Shown piece by piece: positions 32,293-44,246 of a DNA stretch of 50,851 nt (position 1 is its first letter; each line of letters begins with the position of its first letter). A program made the position numbers and the translations under genes. Source of the stretch: Uliginosibacterium gangwonense. Its GTDB lineage: Bacteria; Pseudomonadota; Gammaproteobacteria; Burkholderiales; Rhodocyclaceae. Where the stretch lies: assembly GCA_020723855.1 (NCBI GenBank), contig DYIB01000007.1, positions 1 to 50,851 on the forward strand, given 5' to 3'. The notes below the pieces were generated by a model, which made no database searches, was not told the DNA's origin, and was given only the letters and a program-made list of their open reading frames with translations.

Positions 32293-33314
32293 GTACGACC
32301 GTGCAAACCATTCCCGCCGCCGAAGCGCCGCTGCCGAAGCTTCCGGCCGACTACAAGCCGCTGCTGCTGGTGCCCGCGCTGGCCCTGCTGGCGCTGCCGC
32401 TGATCGGCGATTTCCCCGCCTGGGTGACGCTCACCGTCGCCGGGCTGGCCATGGGCATGATGATCTTCCTCATGGCCAGCGGCCTGACCCTGGTGTTCGG
32501 GCTGATGGACGTGCTCAATTTCGGCCACGGCGCCTTCGTCGCGGTGGGCGCATTCACCGCCACCTTCGTGCTGCTGCCCATGCAGAACTGGCTCCAGGTC
32601 GATTCCGTCGTCATGAATCTGGCGGCCCTGGGGCTGGCCATCCTGCTGGCCATGGTGGTGACGGGCTGCCTTGGCTGGATCTTCGAGCGGGTGATCATCA
32701 TGCCGGTGTACGGCCAGCATCTGAAGCAGATCCTCATCACCATGGGCGGCCTGATCGTGGCCGAGCAACTGATCCACGTGGTATGGGGACCGGACCAGAT
32801 CCCGCTGCCCCTGCCGGCGTCCTTCCGTGGCGCCATCATCCTGGGGGAAGCGGCGGTGGAGAAGTACCGCCTGATCGCTGTGGCCGTCGGGCTGGCGGTG
32901 TTCATCGCCATGTCCCTGGTGCTCAACCGCACCAAGATCGGCCTGCTGATCCGCGCCGGCGTGGAGAACGGCGAGATGGTGGAAGCGCTGGGCTACCGCA
33001 TCCGGCGCCTGTTCGTGGGCGTGTTCGTTGCCGGCTCGGCCCTGGCCGGCCTGGGCGGCGTCATGTGGGGGCTGTACAAGGAGGTGCTCACCGCCGCCAT
33101 GGGCTCGGAGATCATGGTGCCGGTGTTCATCGTCATCATCATCGGCGGTCTCGGCTCGGTGGGCGGCTGCTTCATCGGCGCCCTGCTGGTGGCCCTGATG
33201 GCCAACTACACGGGCTTCCTGGTGCCCAAGGTGGCGCTGGCCTCCAACATCCTGCTCATGGTGGCCATCCTGTTGTGGCGGCCCCAGGGGCTCTACCCGG
33301 TCGCCAAGCGCTAG
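32289..33314 (+). CDS. LivH-like ABC transporter permease
   Basis: 341 residues, longer than typical LivH (about 300) because of an N-terminal extension of some 35 residues. Hydrophobic helices and the typical VFGLMDVLNFGHGAFVAVGAF and GLGSVGGCFIGALLV segments identify it. One of the two membrane parts of the importer. Start ATG overlaps the LivF-like stop by four bases. Confidence 0.93.
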   Translation: MSTTVQTIPAAEAPLPKLPADYKPLLLVPALALLALPLIGDFPAWVTLTVAGLAMGMMIFLMASGLTLVFGLMDVLNFGHGAFVAVGAFTATFVLLPMQNWLQVDSVVMNLAALGLAILLAMVVTGCLGWIFERVIIMPVYGQHLKQILITMGGLIVAEQLIHVVWGPDQIPLPLPASFRGAIILGEAAVEKYRLIAVAVGLAVFIAMSLVLNRTKIGLLIRAGVENGEMVEALGYRIRRLFVGVFVAGSALAGLGGVMWGLYKEVLTAAMGSEIMVPVFIVIIIGGLGSVGGCFIGALLVALMANYTGFLVPKVALASNILLMVAILLWRPQGLYPVAKR

Positions 33315-33322
33315 GAGGACGC

Positions 33323-34384
33323 ATGCTGACCAGATTGCTTTCGGGCGACTTCCCGCGCAGCCGCTTCCTCGCCCTGGCGCTGCTGATCGTGTTCCTCGGC
33401 CTGGCCGTGGCGCCCTTCGCCCTGTCGGGGGCGCGGCCCCTGAACGTGGCGGCCACCATCTGCGTGTTCATCGTGCTGGTGGCCTCCTACGACCTGCTGC
33501 TGGGCTACACGGGCATCGTGTCCTTCGCCCATACCATGTTCTACGGCATCGGCGCCTACGGCGTGGGACTGTCGTTGTACTCCCTGGGGCCGAGCTGGGG
33601 CGCTATCCTGCTGGGGCTGACTATCGCGCTCGTGGTGTCGCTGGCGCTGGCGCTGGTGATCGGCCTGTTCTCCCTGCGCGTGCGCGCCATCTTCTACGCC
33701 ATGATCACCCTGGCGGTGGCCTCGGCCTTCGCCATCCTGGCCTCCCAGTTGTCGGACTTCACGGGAGGCGAGGACGGGCGCACCTTCCGCCTGCCGGAGA
33801 TGCTGACGCCGGGCTACACCCTGTTCGAGGGTGAGATCTTCGGCACTTCGATCAACGGCCGGCTGCTCACCTACTACCTGGTGTTCGTGAGCGCCGTGGC
33901 GCTGTTCCTGTTCCTGCTGCGCGTGGTGAATTCGCCCTTCGGGCGCGTGCTCCAGGCCATCCGCGAGAACGATTTCCGTGCCGAGGCCCTGGGCTACCGC
34001 ACGGTGGTCTATCGCACCATCGCCAACTGCCTGGCAGCGCTATTGGCCACCTGCGCCGGCGCGCTGATGGCCCTGTGGCTGCGCTACACCGGCCCCCAGA
34101 CGACGTTGTCATTCACCATCATGATGGACATCCTGCTCATGGTGGTGATAGGCGGCATGGGCACGCTCTACGGCGCGGTCGTCGGCGCTGCCCTGTTCAT
34201 CCTGGCCCAGAACTATCTGCAGGAGCTGACGGGGCAGGCGAGCCACGCGCTGGCGGGCGTGCCGCTGCTGGCCAACCTGTTCCATCCGGACCGCTGGCTG
34301 TTGTGGCTGGGGGTGCTGTTCGTGCTGTCCGTTTATTTCTTCCCGACCGGTATCGTCGGCAAGCTGAGGAAACCCAATCCATGA
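33323..34384 (+). CDS. LivM-like ABC transporter permease
   Basis: 353 residues with about nine hydrophobic helices. The segment LLLGYTGIVSFAHTMFYGIGAY and the late VIGGMGTLYGAVVGAALF are typical of LivM. GGAGG lies seven bases before the ATG. The stop overlaps the ATG of the hydrolase (ATGA), which ties the hydrolase to the transporter. Confidence 0.93.
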   Translation: MLTRLLSGDFPRSRFLALALLIVFLGLAVAPFALSGARPLNVAATICVFIVLVASYDLLLGYTGIVSFAHTMFYGIGAYGVGLSLYSLGPSWGAILLGLTIALVVSLALALVIGLFSLRVRAIFYAMITLAVASAFAILASQLSDFTGGEDGRTFRLPEMLTPGYTLFEGEIFGTSINGRLLTYYLVFVSAVALFLFLLRVVNSPFGRVLQAIRENDFRAEALGYRTVVYRTIANCLAALLATCAGALMALWLRYTGPQTTLSFTIMMDILLMVVIGGMGTLYGAVVGAALFILAQNYLQELTGQASHALAGVPLLANLFHPDRWLLWLGVLFVLSVYFFPTGIVGKLRKPNP

Positions 34385-35214
34385 TGACTTCCAACTACAT
34401 TACGGTTCTCGACCGTGAGCTGCATTACACCGAGTGGGGCGCTGCAAACCGGGACACGGTCATCATGTGGCATGGCCTGGCGCGCACCGGCCGTGACTTC
34501 GACGACATTGCCCAGGCCCTTTCGGATCGCTATCGCGTGATTTGCCCCGATACCATCGGGCGCGGCCTGTCGCAGTGGAGTCCGGCGCCGGAAAGGGAAT
34601 ACTCGGTGAGCTTCTATACCCGTTTGGCAGTGGCCCTGGTCGATGCCTTGGGCGTAGGCGCCCTGCGTTGGCTGGGCACCTCTATGGGAGCCATGATCGG
34701 CACGGCAGCGGCAGCCGGTCCCCTCAAGGGGCGCATCAGCCACATGGTGCTCAACGACATGGGGCCGAAGATCGGCGAAGCGGCGCTGGCGCGCATCCGA
34801 GCGTACGCCGGCAACCCGGCCCAATTCGATCGGGTATCCGAGCTTGAGGCCTATTTCCGTACCATCTACCAGCCCTACGGCCATCTCACCGACGCCCAGT
34901 GGCGGCGTCTCACGGAGACCTCGGTGCGGCGCATGCCGGACGGCAAAGTAACGCCGCACTACGACCCGAGGATCGTCATGATGTTCACCCATCACGAGGA
35001 TGAGCTGGACCAGTGGGCGCTGTGGGATGCCCTGGAATGCAAGGTGCTCTGTCTGCGCGGTGCCGAGTCGGATCTTTTGCTGCCGCAGACGGCTGCGGAA
35101 ATGGAGCGGCGCGGGCCTCGCTGCCGTGTGGTGATCATTCCCGGCGTCGGCCATGCACCGGCGCTCAACGTGCCGGAGCAGATCGGGCTCGTGGCGGAGT
35201 TTTTTGCCTCCTGA
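34381..35214 (+). CDS. Alpha/beta hydrolase translationally coupled to the transporter
   Basis: 277 residues. It has the alpha/beta hydrolase fold with nucleophile Ser101 in GTSMG, a catalytic His258 in GVGHAPAL, and an acidic residue in GAESDLL. The oxyanion-hole HG lies in VIMWHGLARTG. It starts at the stop of the LivM-like gene, so its product is made with the transporter, and a role in processing the imported compound is inferred. It resembles hydrolases of aromatic or ester-type substrates, but the substrate cannot be read. No signal peptide is seen, so it acts in the cytoplasm. Confidence 0.85.
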   Translation: MMTSNYITVLDRELHYTEWGAANRDTVIMWHGLARTGRDFDDIAQALSDRYRVICPDTIGRGLSQWSPAPEREYSVSFYTRLAVALVDALGVGALRWLGTSMGAMIGTAAAAGPLKGRISHMVLNDMGPKIGEAALARIRAYAGNPAQFDRVSELEAYFRTIYQPYGHLTDAQWRRLTETSVRRMPDGKVTPHYDPRIVMMFTHHEDELDQWALWDALECKVLCLRGAESDLLLPQTAAEMERRGPRCRVVIIPGVGHAPALNVPEQIGLVAEFFAS

Positions 35215-35281
35215 AGTGGCCGGGCGGGCCCATCGTCGTCCGGCTGGGTGCGCGAACCACCGCGGGCCGTTGGCTCGGCGC

Positions 35282-38134
<2,853 letters not shown>

Positions 38135-38185
38135 TGGTATCGCTGCTGCAGGGGCGGCCACCGGGGCGGAAAAGTGCAATCTGCT

Positions 38186-38215
38186 AATATACGCAATTCG
38201 CTCGTCCCAAGCCAA
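38186..38215 (-). promoter_or_regulatory. Possible uvrA promoter
   Basis: On the minus strand TTGGCT, 18 bases, TATATT. The -10 overlaps, in reverse, an extended -10 (TGCTAATAT, 38182-38190) that faces the MFS gene, so the two promoters share one AT-rich core. Confidence 0.45.
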
Positions 38216-38224
38216 GTCCGATTT

Positions 38225-39595
38225 ATGTCTCCAGGCAGTACCGATCGCATGACCCGGCAGGAGGTCCGGGCGGGGCTGTCGCTCGCCTCGATTTTTGCCC
38301 TGCGCATGCTGGGACTGTTTCTCATCCTGCCGGTATTCGCCGTGCATGCCCGGGAAATTCCCGGAGGCGACGATCTCAAGCTGGTGGGCCTGGCGCTGGG
38401 GGCCTATGGCCTCACCCAGGCCCTGCTGCAACTGCCTTTCGGCATCGCCTCCGACCGCTGGGGGCGCAAGCCGGTCATCGCCGCCGGCCTGGCCCTGTTC
38501 GCCGTCGGCAGCTTCTTCGCGGCCTGGGCCCCCAATATCGGAATGATCATCGTGGGCCGCGCCCTGCAGGGCGCCGGCGCCGTGTCCGCCGCCGTCTCGG
38601 CCCTGGCCGCCGACCTCACCCGGGAGCAGCATCGCACCAAGGTCATGGCCATGATCGGCGCCAGCATCGGCCTGATGTTCTTCGTGTCGCTGGTGGGCGG
38701 CCCGCTGGTCTATGCCGCCGTGGGCCTGCCGGGGATCTTCTAGCTCACCGGCCTTCTGGCGCTGGGCGGCATGGCGGTGCTGTGGCTGCTGGTGCCGCCC
38801 CAGCCGGAGCCGCGTGTCGCTTCCCAGGGGCTGGAAGGGCTGGCCGCGGTGCTGCGCGACCCGCAGCTCCTGCGCCTGGATTTCGGCATCCTGGTGCTGC
38901 ACGCGGGACAGATGGCCATGTTCGTGGTGGTGCCCCAGGCGCTGGTGTCGGTGGGAGGGCTCGCCGCCGAGGCCCATTGGAAGGTGTATCTGCCGGTGGT
39001 GCTGGCCTCCTTCCTGTTCATGGCGCCGGCCATCATGCGCGCCGAGCGGCGCGGACGCCTCAAGCCCCTGTTCGTCGGCGCCGTGGCGCTGCTGGCCGCC
39101 AGCCAGGCCGCCTATCCCTTCGCCATGCATTCCTTTGCCGGCCTGCTGGCCGCGTTGTTGGCCTTCTTCGTCGCCTTCAACATCCTCGAAGCCAGCCTGC
39201 CGTCGCTCATTTCCCGCATCGCGCCGCCCGCGGCCAAGGGGGCGGCCCTGGGGGTGTACAACACCATGCAGTCCCTGGGTCTGTTCCTGGGCAGCGCCGT
39301 CGGCGGGCTGCTCGCCAAGCACTTCGGGGCGGAAGGCGTGTTCGCCTTCGTCGCCTTCCTGTCGCTGTGCTGGCTGGTGCTGGCGCTGACCATGGAGCCG
39401 CCGCCGCTGGTGGCGCTCAAGGAGTTCTTCATCCATCCCCACGTGGACATCGATACCGTGAGCCGGGAACTGCCCAAGCTGCCCGGGGTGCGCGAGGCGC
39501 GGGTGGAGCCGGACAAACGCATGGCCTATCTCAAGGTAAACTTGGAACGCTGGGACGAGGCTAGACTACGCAAACTTCTTGGAGGAGAGATCTGA
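38225..39595 (+). pseudogene. YajR-like MFS transporter interrupted by an in-frame TAG
   Basis: The reading frame is open for 172 codons, stops at a TAG at 38741-38743, and continues in the same frame for another 284 codons. Together they make an MFS protein of about 456 residues with 12 likely membrane helices and, at the end, a ferredoxin-like region ([22 protein letters not shown]) as in the YAM domain of Escherichia coli YajR. The residue at the stop is expected to be Trp (IF-W-LTG), so a single G-to-A change explains it. The first part ends right after helix 5 or 6. It could be a real loss, a readthrough, or an error. ssb starts at the base after its final stop. Confidence 0.8.
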
Positions 39596-40051
39596 ATGGC
39601 ATCCGTGAACAAGGTAATCCTGGTAGGCAACCTGGGCGCCGACCCGGAAACGCGCTACATGCCCAGCGGCGACGCGATCACCAACATCCGCCTGGCCACC
39701 ACCGAGCGCTTCAAGGACCGCAACGGCGAGCAGCAGGAACACACGGAGTGGCACCGGATCGCCTTCTTCGGCAAGCTGGCGGAGATCGCCGGCCAGTACC
39801 TCAAGAAGGGTTCGCAGGTCTATGTGGAGGGACGCATCCGCACGCGCAAGTGGCAGGACAAGGACGGCAACGACCGCTACACCACGGAAATCGTCGCCGA
39901 CCAGATGCAGATGCTCGGCTCGCGCCAGGGCGCGGGCGAAGCGCCGCCGCCCGAGCGTCAGGCGGGCGGGAGCAACGCCGAGGCCAAGAAGCCGGCGCCC
40001 TCGTCCGGGGCGTCGGGCTTCGGCGACATGGACGACGACATTCCATTCTAG
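39596..40051 (+). CDS. ssb: Single-stranded DNA-binding protein
   Basis: 151 residues with an N-terminal OB fold ([25 protein letters not shown] through [10 protein letters not shown]) and an acidic C-terminal tip DMDDDIPF that recruits repair and replication proteins. The linker is Ala/Pro/Gly rich. It protects single-stranded DNA during replication and repair. Its start abuts the stop of the MFS gene, with GGAGGAGAG just upstream. Confidence 0.97.
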   Translation: MASVNKVILVGNLGADPETRYMPSGDAITNIRLATTERFKDRNGEQQEHTEWHRIAFFGKLAEIAGQYLKKGSQVYVEGRIRTRKWQDKDGNDRYTTEIVADQMQMLGSRQGAGEAPPPERQAGGSNAEAKKPAPSSGASGFGDMDDDIPF

Positions 40052-40076
40052 CCTCTCGGCCGACGGGGCGGCTAAG

Positions 40077-40104
40077 AAATGGCGGGGGTGTGCTCCCGCC
40101 ATTT
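40077..40104 (+). terminator. Hairpin after ssb
   Basis: AAATGGCGGG, an eight-base loop, CCCGCCATTT. A perfect 10-base stem 25 bases after the ssb stop, followed by only a short T tract (ATTTG). Likely a terminator, perhaps bidirectional. Confidence 0.6.
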
Positions 40105-40114
40105 GTACGAGTAA

Positions 40115-40333
40115 GGCGGGTTTTGCCGGCGCCGGCTTCTGGCATTCCTCGAAAACGAGGTGAAGCGCGAGCCGGCCAAGCACGGCCGCGCCGAGTGGCT
40201 GGTGCGGCTCGCGCGCATCGAGGAGGGCGTGGACCGCATCCCCACGCGGTTGGCCTTCACCGGCCGGTGGTACACCCTGCGCAGCCACATCGACCTGGTG
40301 CGCGCCGTGATTCTGGAAAAGACCGCTGCCTAA
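40115..40333 (+). pseudogene. 3' remnant of a protein gene, perhaps TAXI-type solute-binding protein
   Basis: A 72-codon open stretch with strongly G/C third positions and no clear start (GTG at 40160 gives 57 residues). The visible part reads FLENEVKREPAKHGRAEWL, then LARIEEGVDRIPTRLAF and RSHIDLVRAVILEK. I recall a similar C-terminal cytoplasmic tail in some TAXI-family TRAP solute-binding proteins; this is memory and could not be checked. The rest of the gene is missing, and the break lies just after the ssb hairpin. Its TAA overlaps the stop of the minus-strand gene next to it. Confidence 0.45.
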
Positions 40334-40821
40334 CCGGCGCTGCGGATGCGGCCGAGGATGGCCGTGGTGGAGCGGTCGTGGAAGAAGGGAATGGAATGGA
40401 CCCGCCCGCCCCAGGATTGCACCTCGGCTGCGCCGACGATCTTGTCGACGGGCCAGTCGCCGCCCTTGACCAGCACGTCCGGGCGGCAGTCGAGGATGCG
40501 GGCCAGCGGCGTGTCCTCGTCGAACCAGGTGACCAGATCGACGCAGCCCAGCGCGGCCATGACCGCCAGGCGGTCCTCCAGGGGATTCACGGGTCGGTCT
40601 TCACCCTTGCCCAGGCGCCGTACGGATGCATCGGTGTTGAGGGCCACCACCAGGCTGGCGCCCAGGGCCCGGGCCTGGGCCAGGTAGGTGGCATGGCCGC
40701 GGTGCAGGATGTCGAAGCAGCCATTGGTGAACACCAGGGGCCGGGGCAGGGCCGCGGCGCGCGCCGGCAGCTCGGCGGGAGGACAGATCTTCTTCTCGAA
40801 TTCGGGCTGGGGGAAATCCAT
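40330..40821 (-). CDS. rfaE2: ADP-heptose synthase, adenylyltransferase domain (HldE C-terminal / RfaE2)
   Basis: 163 residues, matching the stand-alone heptose 1-phosphate adenylyltransferase form (the kinase domain is absent). The nucleotidyltransferase motif HxGH is at residues 40-43 ([12 protein letters not shown]), and a later motif in the [11 protein letters not shown] region is typical. It makes ADP-glycero-manno-heptose for lipopolysaccharide core. Its kinase partner must be elsewhere. It is convergent with the remnant ORF; their stop codons overlap. Confidence 0.93.
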   Translation of the reverse strand: MDFPQPEFEKKICPPAELPARAAALPRPLVFTNGCFDILHRGHATYLAQARALGASLVVALNTDASVRRLGKGEDRPVNPLEDRLAVMAALGCVDLVTWFDEDTPLARILDCRPDVLVKGGDWPVDKIVGAAEVQSWGGRVHSIPFFHDRSTTAILGRIRSAG

Positions 40822-40880
40822 GATGGGCAGAAGGGCGACGACGGCGCGAACGAGCGGGATTCTAACAGAGGGGTCTCCCC

Positions 40881-41207
40881 TCAGCGCCCGCCATCGCGCG
40901 CCTCCTGCCGCCCGCCCCAGGCGTGCAGGGCCGGCAGCACGCCGCCCACGGCTGCGTTGGGCGGTGCCAATATTTCCGTGACGAAACGCTGCAGGCCATG
41001 GCGCGCCAGGCTCTTGCCGAGAGCGCCGCGCAGCTCCTCGCTGCGGCGCAGATCAAGCAGCGCGAGCATGGGGTTGGCTGCGCAAGCGTCCCGGGAAGTC
41101 GGGGCGCCCATGCGCAACAGGCCGGACAACTCCTCCGTCGCCGCGCCCATGAGCTTACCCGGCCGGTGGCCGTGATCCAGCAGGCACTTCACCAGGCGCA
41201 GCTTCAA
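40881..41207 (-). CDS. Hypothetical protein, 108 residues
   Basis: TTG start and no strong ribosome site. The codon pattern is coding-like (mostly G/C in third positions) and an opening [20 protein letters not shown] suggests a real, helical, soluble protein; two Cys occur at residues 8 and 42. It lies between the BON lipoprotein gene (52 bases) and the heptose gene. I do not recognise a family. A later in-frame start is possible. Confidence 0.5.
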   Translation of the reverse strand: MKLRLVKCLLDHGHRPGKLMGAATEELSGLLRMGAPTSRDACAANPMLALLDLRRSEELRGALGKSLARHGLQRFVTEILAPPNAAVGGVLPALHAWGGRQEARDGGR

Positions 41208-41259
41208 TGGGGGGAAGCGATTGCGCCCCCCGCAATGAGGGGCGCGGGAGAGGCTGCCG

Positions 41260-41900
41260 TTACGACGATCCCGCCGGCTTGTCCGCCGAGCGGCGCAGGT
41301 CCAACTGGCGCGCCTGTTCTTCGCTGATGTACTCGAAGGCGCGCACCACCTTGCGCACGCCGGAAGTGGTGCGCGCCAGTTCCGTGGCGTCCTCCGCCTC
41401 GCGTTGGGTGACCAGCCCCATGAGATAGACGGCGCCCGCCTCGGTCACCACCTTGACGTGGTTGGGCGAGAACTTGTTGGCCTCGATGAAGCGCGCCTTC
41501 ACCTTCGAGGTGATGTAGGTGTCGTTGCTGCGCGCCCCGAAGCTGCTGATCGGGGCCACCTGGATCTCGTTGAGCACGCCCTTGACGTTGGGCAGGGCCG
41601 CCACGGTGCGCTCGACCCGCTCCTTCACGGCCGCGTCGGGCGCCTCGCCGGTGAGCAGCACCTTCAGGTTGTAGCTGGTGGTGTTCACATGCACGCGGTC
41701 GCCGAACTTCTCGTTGATCGCCTTGAGGGCGCGGATCTCCACGGCCTCGTCGGCGACATAAGTTTCGGAGGGACGGCGGTCGGTCAGCATCAGGGCGCCT
41801 GCGCCCACCCCCACGGCGGCGGCGGTGACGCAGCCTGCGAGCAGCGGCACGGCGCCGGCCAAGGCGGAAACCAGCAGGGCGGAACGGGCGAGTTTGTTCA

Positions 41901-41901
<1 letters not shown>
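41260..41901 (-). CDS. BON-domain outer-membrane lipoprotein (DolP/OsmY-like)
   Basis: 213 residues. A lipoprotein signal with lipobox LLAGC is followed by two BON domains (about 45-115 and 120-190): VHVNTTSYNLKVLLTGEAPD and KFSPNHVKVVTEAGAVYLMGLVTQREAE. DolP-type proteins bind anionic phospholipid at the envelope and support outer-membrane integrity. GGAG lies seven bases before the ATG at 41901; ATG ATG precede in tandem. It overlaps the SIS gene stop, giving operon yraN-HIRAN-SIS-BON. Confidence 0.9.
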
Positions 41902-42569
<668 letters not shown>

Positions 42570-42944
42570 TCAGAGGACCAGAAAGACCTCGAAACGGATG
42601 CGCTGCCACGGGTCGCGATGGCGGTAGAGCCGCGCCACCCGTGCCTCGACGCGGGCGCCCCGGTCCATCTCGGCGGCGATGGCCGCGTTTTCGGCGCGCG
42701 GCACGTAGCCCAGCTTGCGTCCGCGCCACTCCACGCGGATGGCATTGGCATCGTGGCGGTTGTCGGGCTCGCGTACCAGGGTGAGGGGATCGCCTTCCTT
42801 CATCTCGTCCCAGACGGCCCGGCCGGCATAGAACTGGAAACCGGCCAGGGGCGAGCTTTGCACCAGGATCTTGACGGTCTGCGCCCAAGCCGGGGCGAGG
42901 CCGAGCGCCAGCACCAGGGCGAGGCTAGACCGCATCGAAAGCAT
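42570..42944 (-). CDS. Exported protein with a HIRAN-like domain
   Basis: 124 residues. The N-terminus (MRSSLALVLALGLAPAWAQ) is a clear Sec signal peptide. The rest matches the HIRAN fold: GFQFYAGRAVWDEMKEGDPLTL, then REPDNRHDANAIRVEWRGRKLGYVPRAENAAIA. HIRAN domains are known for binding DNA 3' ends in nuclear helicases and replication factors, so a periplasmic copy must do something else. It overlaps the end of yraN by 20 bases, with GGA six bases before the ATG at 42944; 42935 is an alternative. Confidence 0.85.
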   Translation of the reverse strand: MLSMRSSLALVLALGLAPAWAQTVKILVQSSPLAGFQFYAGRAVWDEMKEGDPLTLVREPDNRHDANAIRVEWRGRKLGYVPRAENAAIAAEMDRGARVEARVARLYRHRDPWQRIRFEVFLVL

Positions 42945-43314
42945 GGCGTATCCACTCGATGCGCCCCTCGCCCAGTCCGTCGAGCAGCACCGTGTCGAAA
43001 CGGCAGGGCCGCTCCGCTTGGCCGGCCAGATAATGGCCCGCGGCGAGAATCAGCTTGCGCCGCTTGGCCGCCGTGATGCTGGCCGCGGCGCCGCCGAAAC
43101 GGCCGTCGCGGCGCAGCCGCACCTCGACGAACACCGTGCAGCCCCGCTCGTCGCACACCAGATCGATCTCGCCGCCGCGGCAGCGGTAGTTGCGCGCCAG
43201 GATGCGCAGCCCCTGCCGCTGCAGGTAGCGTGCCGCCAGATCCTCCGCGGCCTTGCCCGTGCCGGTCACCGCCCGCCCCCGGCGCTGCGCGCGGATGCCC
43301 GCCGGTTGCGCCAT
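42925..43314 (-). CDS. yraN: YraN/UPF0102 family endonuclease-like protein
   Basis: 129 residues. A restriction-endonuclease-like fold is marked by G..AE..A (GKAAEDLAARYLQRQG), GEIDLVCDE (Asp) and VFVEVRLR (Glu then Lys/Arg region). The family is often next to rsmI, as here, where the two genes diverge over 47 bases. Its exact function is not settled. Confidence 0.92.
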   Translation of the reverse strand: MAQPAGIRAQRRGRAVTGTGKAAEDLAARYLQRQGLRILARNYRCRGGEIDLVCDERGCTVFVEVRLRRDGRFGGAAASITAAKRRKLILAAGHYLAGQAERPCRFDTVLLDGLGEGRIEWIRHAFDAV

Positions 43315-43361
43315 AGGCGGCAGCGGCCGACAATGCCGGCAGTGCCATCACAGGGCGGGAA

Positions 43362-44234
43362 ATGGACGAGGAGAGTCAAGATCGGGCGCCGGTGGACATC
43401 ACGCCGGCATTATACGTGGTGGCCACACCGCTCGGAAACCTGTCCGACATCACCCTGCGCGCCCTGGCGGTGCTGCGCGGCGTCGATGTCATCGCCGCGG
43501 AGGACACGCGCCATACGCGGCGGCTGCTGGAGCGTTACGGTATCGACGCCGAGCTGCTGGCCGCCCACGAGCACAACGAGGCCGCCGTGGCCGGCAAGCT
43601 GGTGCAGCGGGTGCGGCAGGGCGGCAGCGTCGCCCTGGTGACGGATGCCGGCACGCCGGCCGTGTCCGATCCGGGCGCGCGCATCGTGGCGGCCATGCAG
43701 GCCCAGGGCCTGTCGGTGATACCGGTGCCGGGTCCCAGCGCGGCGGTGGCGGCCCTGTCCGCATCGGGTCTGACCGATGAGCACTTCCTGTTCTACGGCT
43801 TCCTGCCGCCCAGGCCGGCAGCCCGGCGCGCCGCCATCGCCGGCCTGCGCCCGCTTACCTGTGCCCTGGTGTTCTACGAGGCACCCCATCGCATCCGGGA
43901 GACGGTCGCGGATCTCGCCGCGGGCCTGGAAGCCCGGCGGGAGATCGTCATCGCCCGCGAGCTGACCAAGGTCTACGAGTCCATCGTGCGCCTGCCGCTG
44001 GGCCAGGCGCCCACCTGGCTGGACGAGGACGCCAACCGGCGCCGCGGCGAATTCGTGCTGGTGGTGTCCGGGCCGCCGCAAAGGGTCGGGCTGGATGCCG
44101 AGGCGGAACGGGTGCTGGCCCTGCTGCTGGCCGAGCTGCCCGTCAAGCAGGCGGTGAAGCTGGCCGCGGAAATCACCGGCGCGGCGCGCAACGAGCTGTA
44201 CCAGCGGGCGCTGGAACGGGCGAAAGAACAGTAA
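43362..44234 (+). CDS. rsmI: 16S rRNA 2'-O-methyltransferase RsmI
   Basis: 290 residues. It methylates C1402 of 16S rRNA (2'-O) using SAM. The family signatures are LYVVATPLGNLSDITLRAL, IAAEDTRHTRRLLERYG, LVTDAGTPAVSDPGARI and VPGPSAAVAAL. The C-terminal part is Ala/Leu rich. It diverges from yraN and runs into pyrC with 12 bases between. Confidence 0.95.
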   Translation: MDEESQDRAPVDITPALYVVATPLGNLSDITLRALAVLRGVDVIAAEDTRHTRRLLERYGIDAELLAAHEHNEAAVAGKLVQRVRQGGSVALVTDAGTPAVSDPGARIVAAMQAQGLSVIPVPGPSAAVAALSASGLTDEHFLFYGFLPPRPAARRAAIAGLRPLTCALVFYEAPHRIRETVADLAAGLEARREIVIARELTKVYESIVRLPLGQAPTWLDEDANRRRGEFVLVVSGPPQRVGLDAEAERVLALLLAELPVKQAVKLAAEITGAARNELYQRALERAKEQ

Positions 44235-44246
44235 AATCGGGCCACC

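Noticed and set aside
35215-35281. Terminator between the hydrolase and uvrA genes
   Set aside because: Only weak GC-rich pairing and no T-run were seen, so no terminator is called.
38135-38224. LexA (SOS) box before uvrA
   Set aside because: I looked for CTG-N10-CAG or close forms on both strands and found none in this gap.
44232-44237. TAAAAT as a -10 box for pyrC
   Set aside because: It is only 10 bases before the ATG and no -35 fits; pyrC is more likely transcribed through from rsmI.
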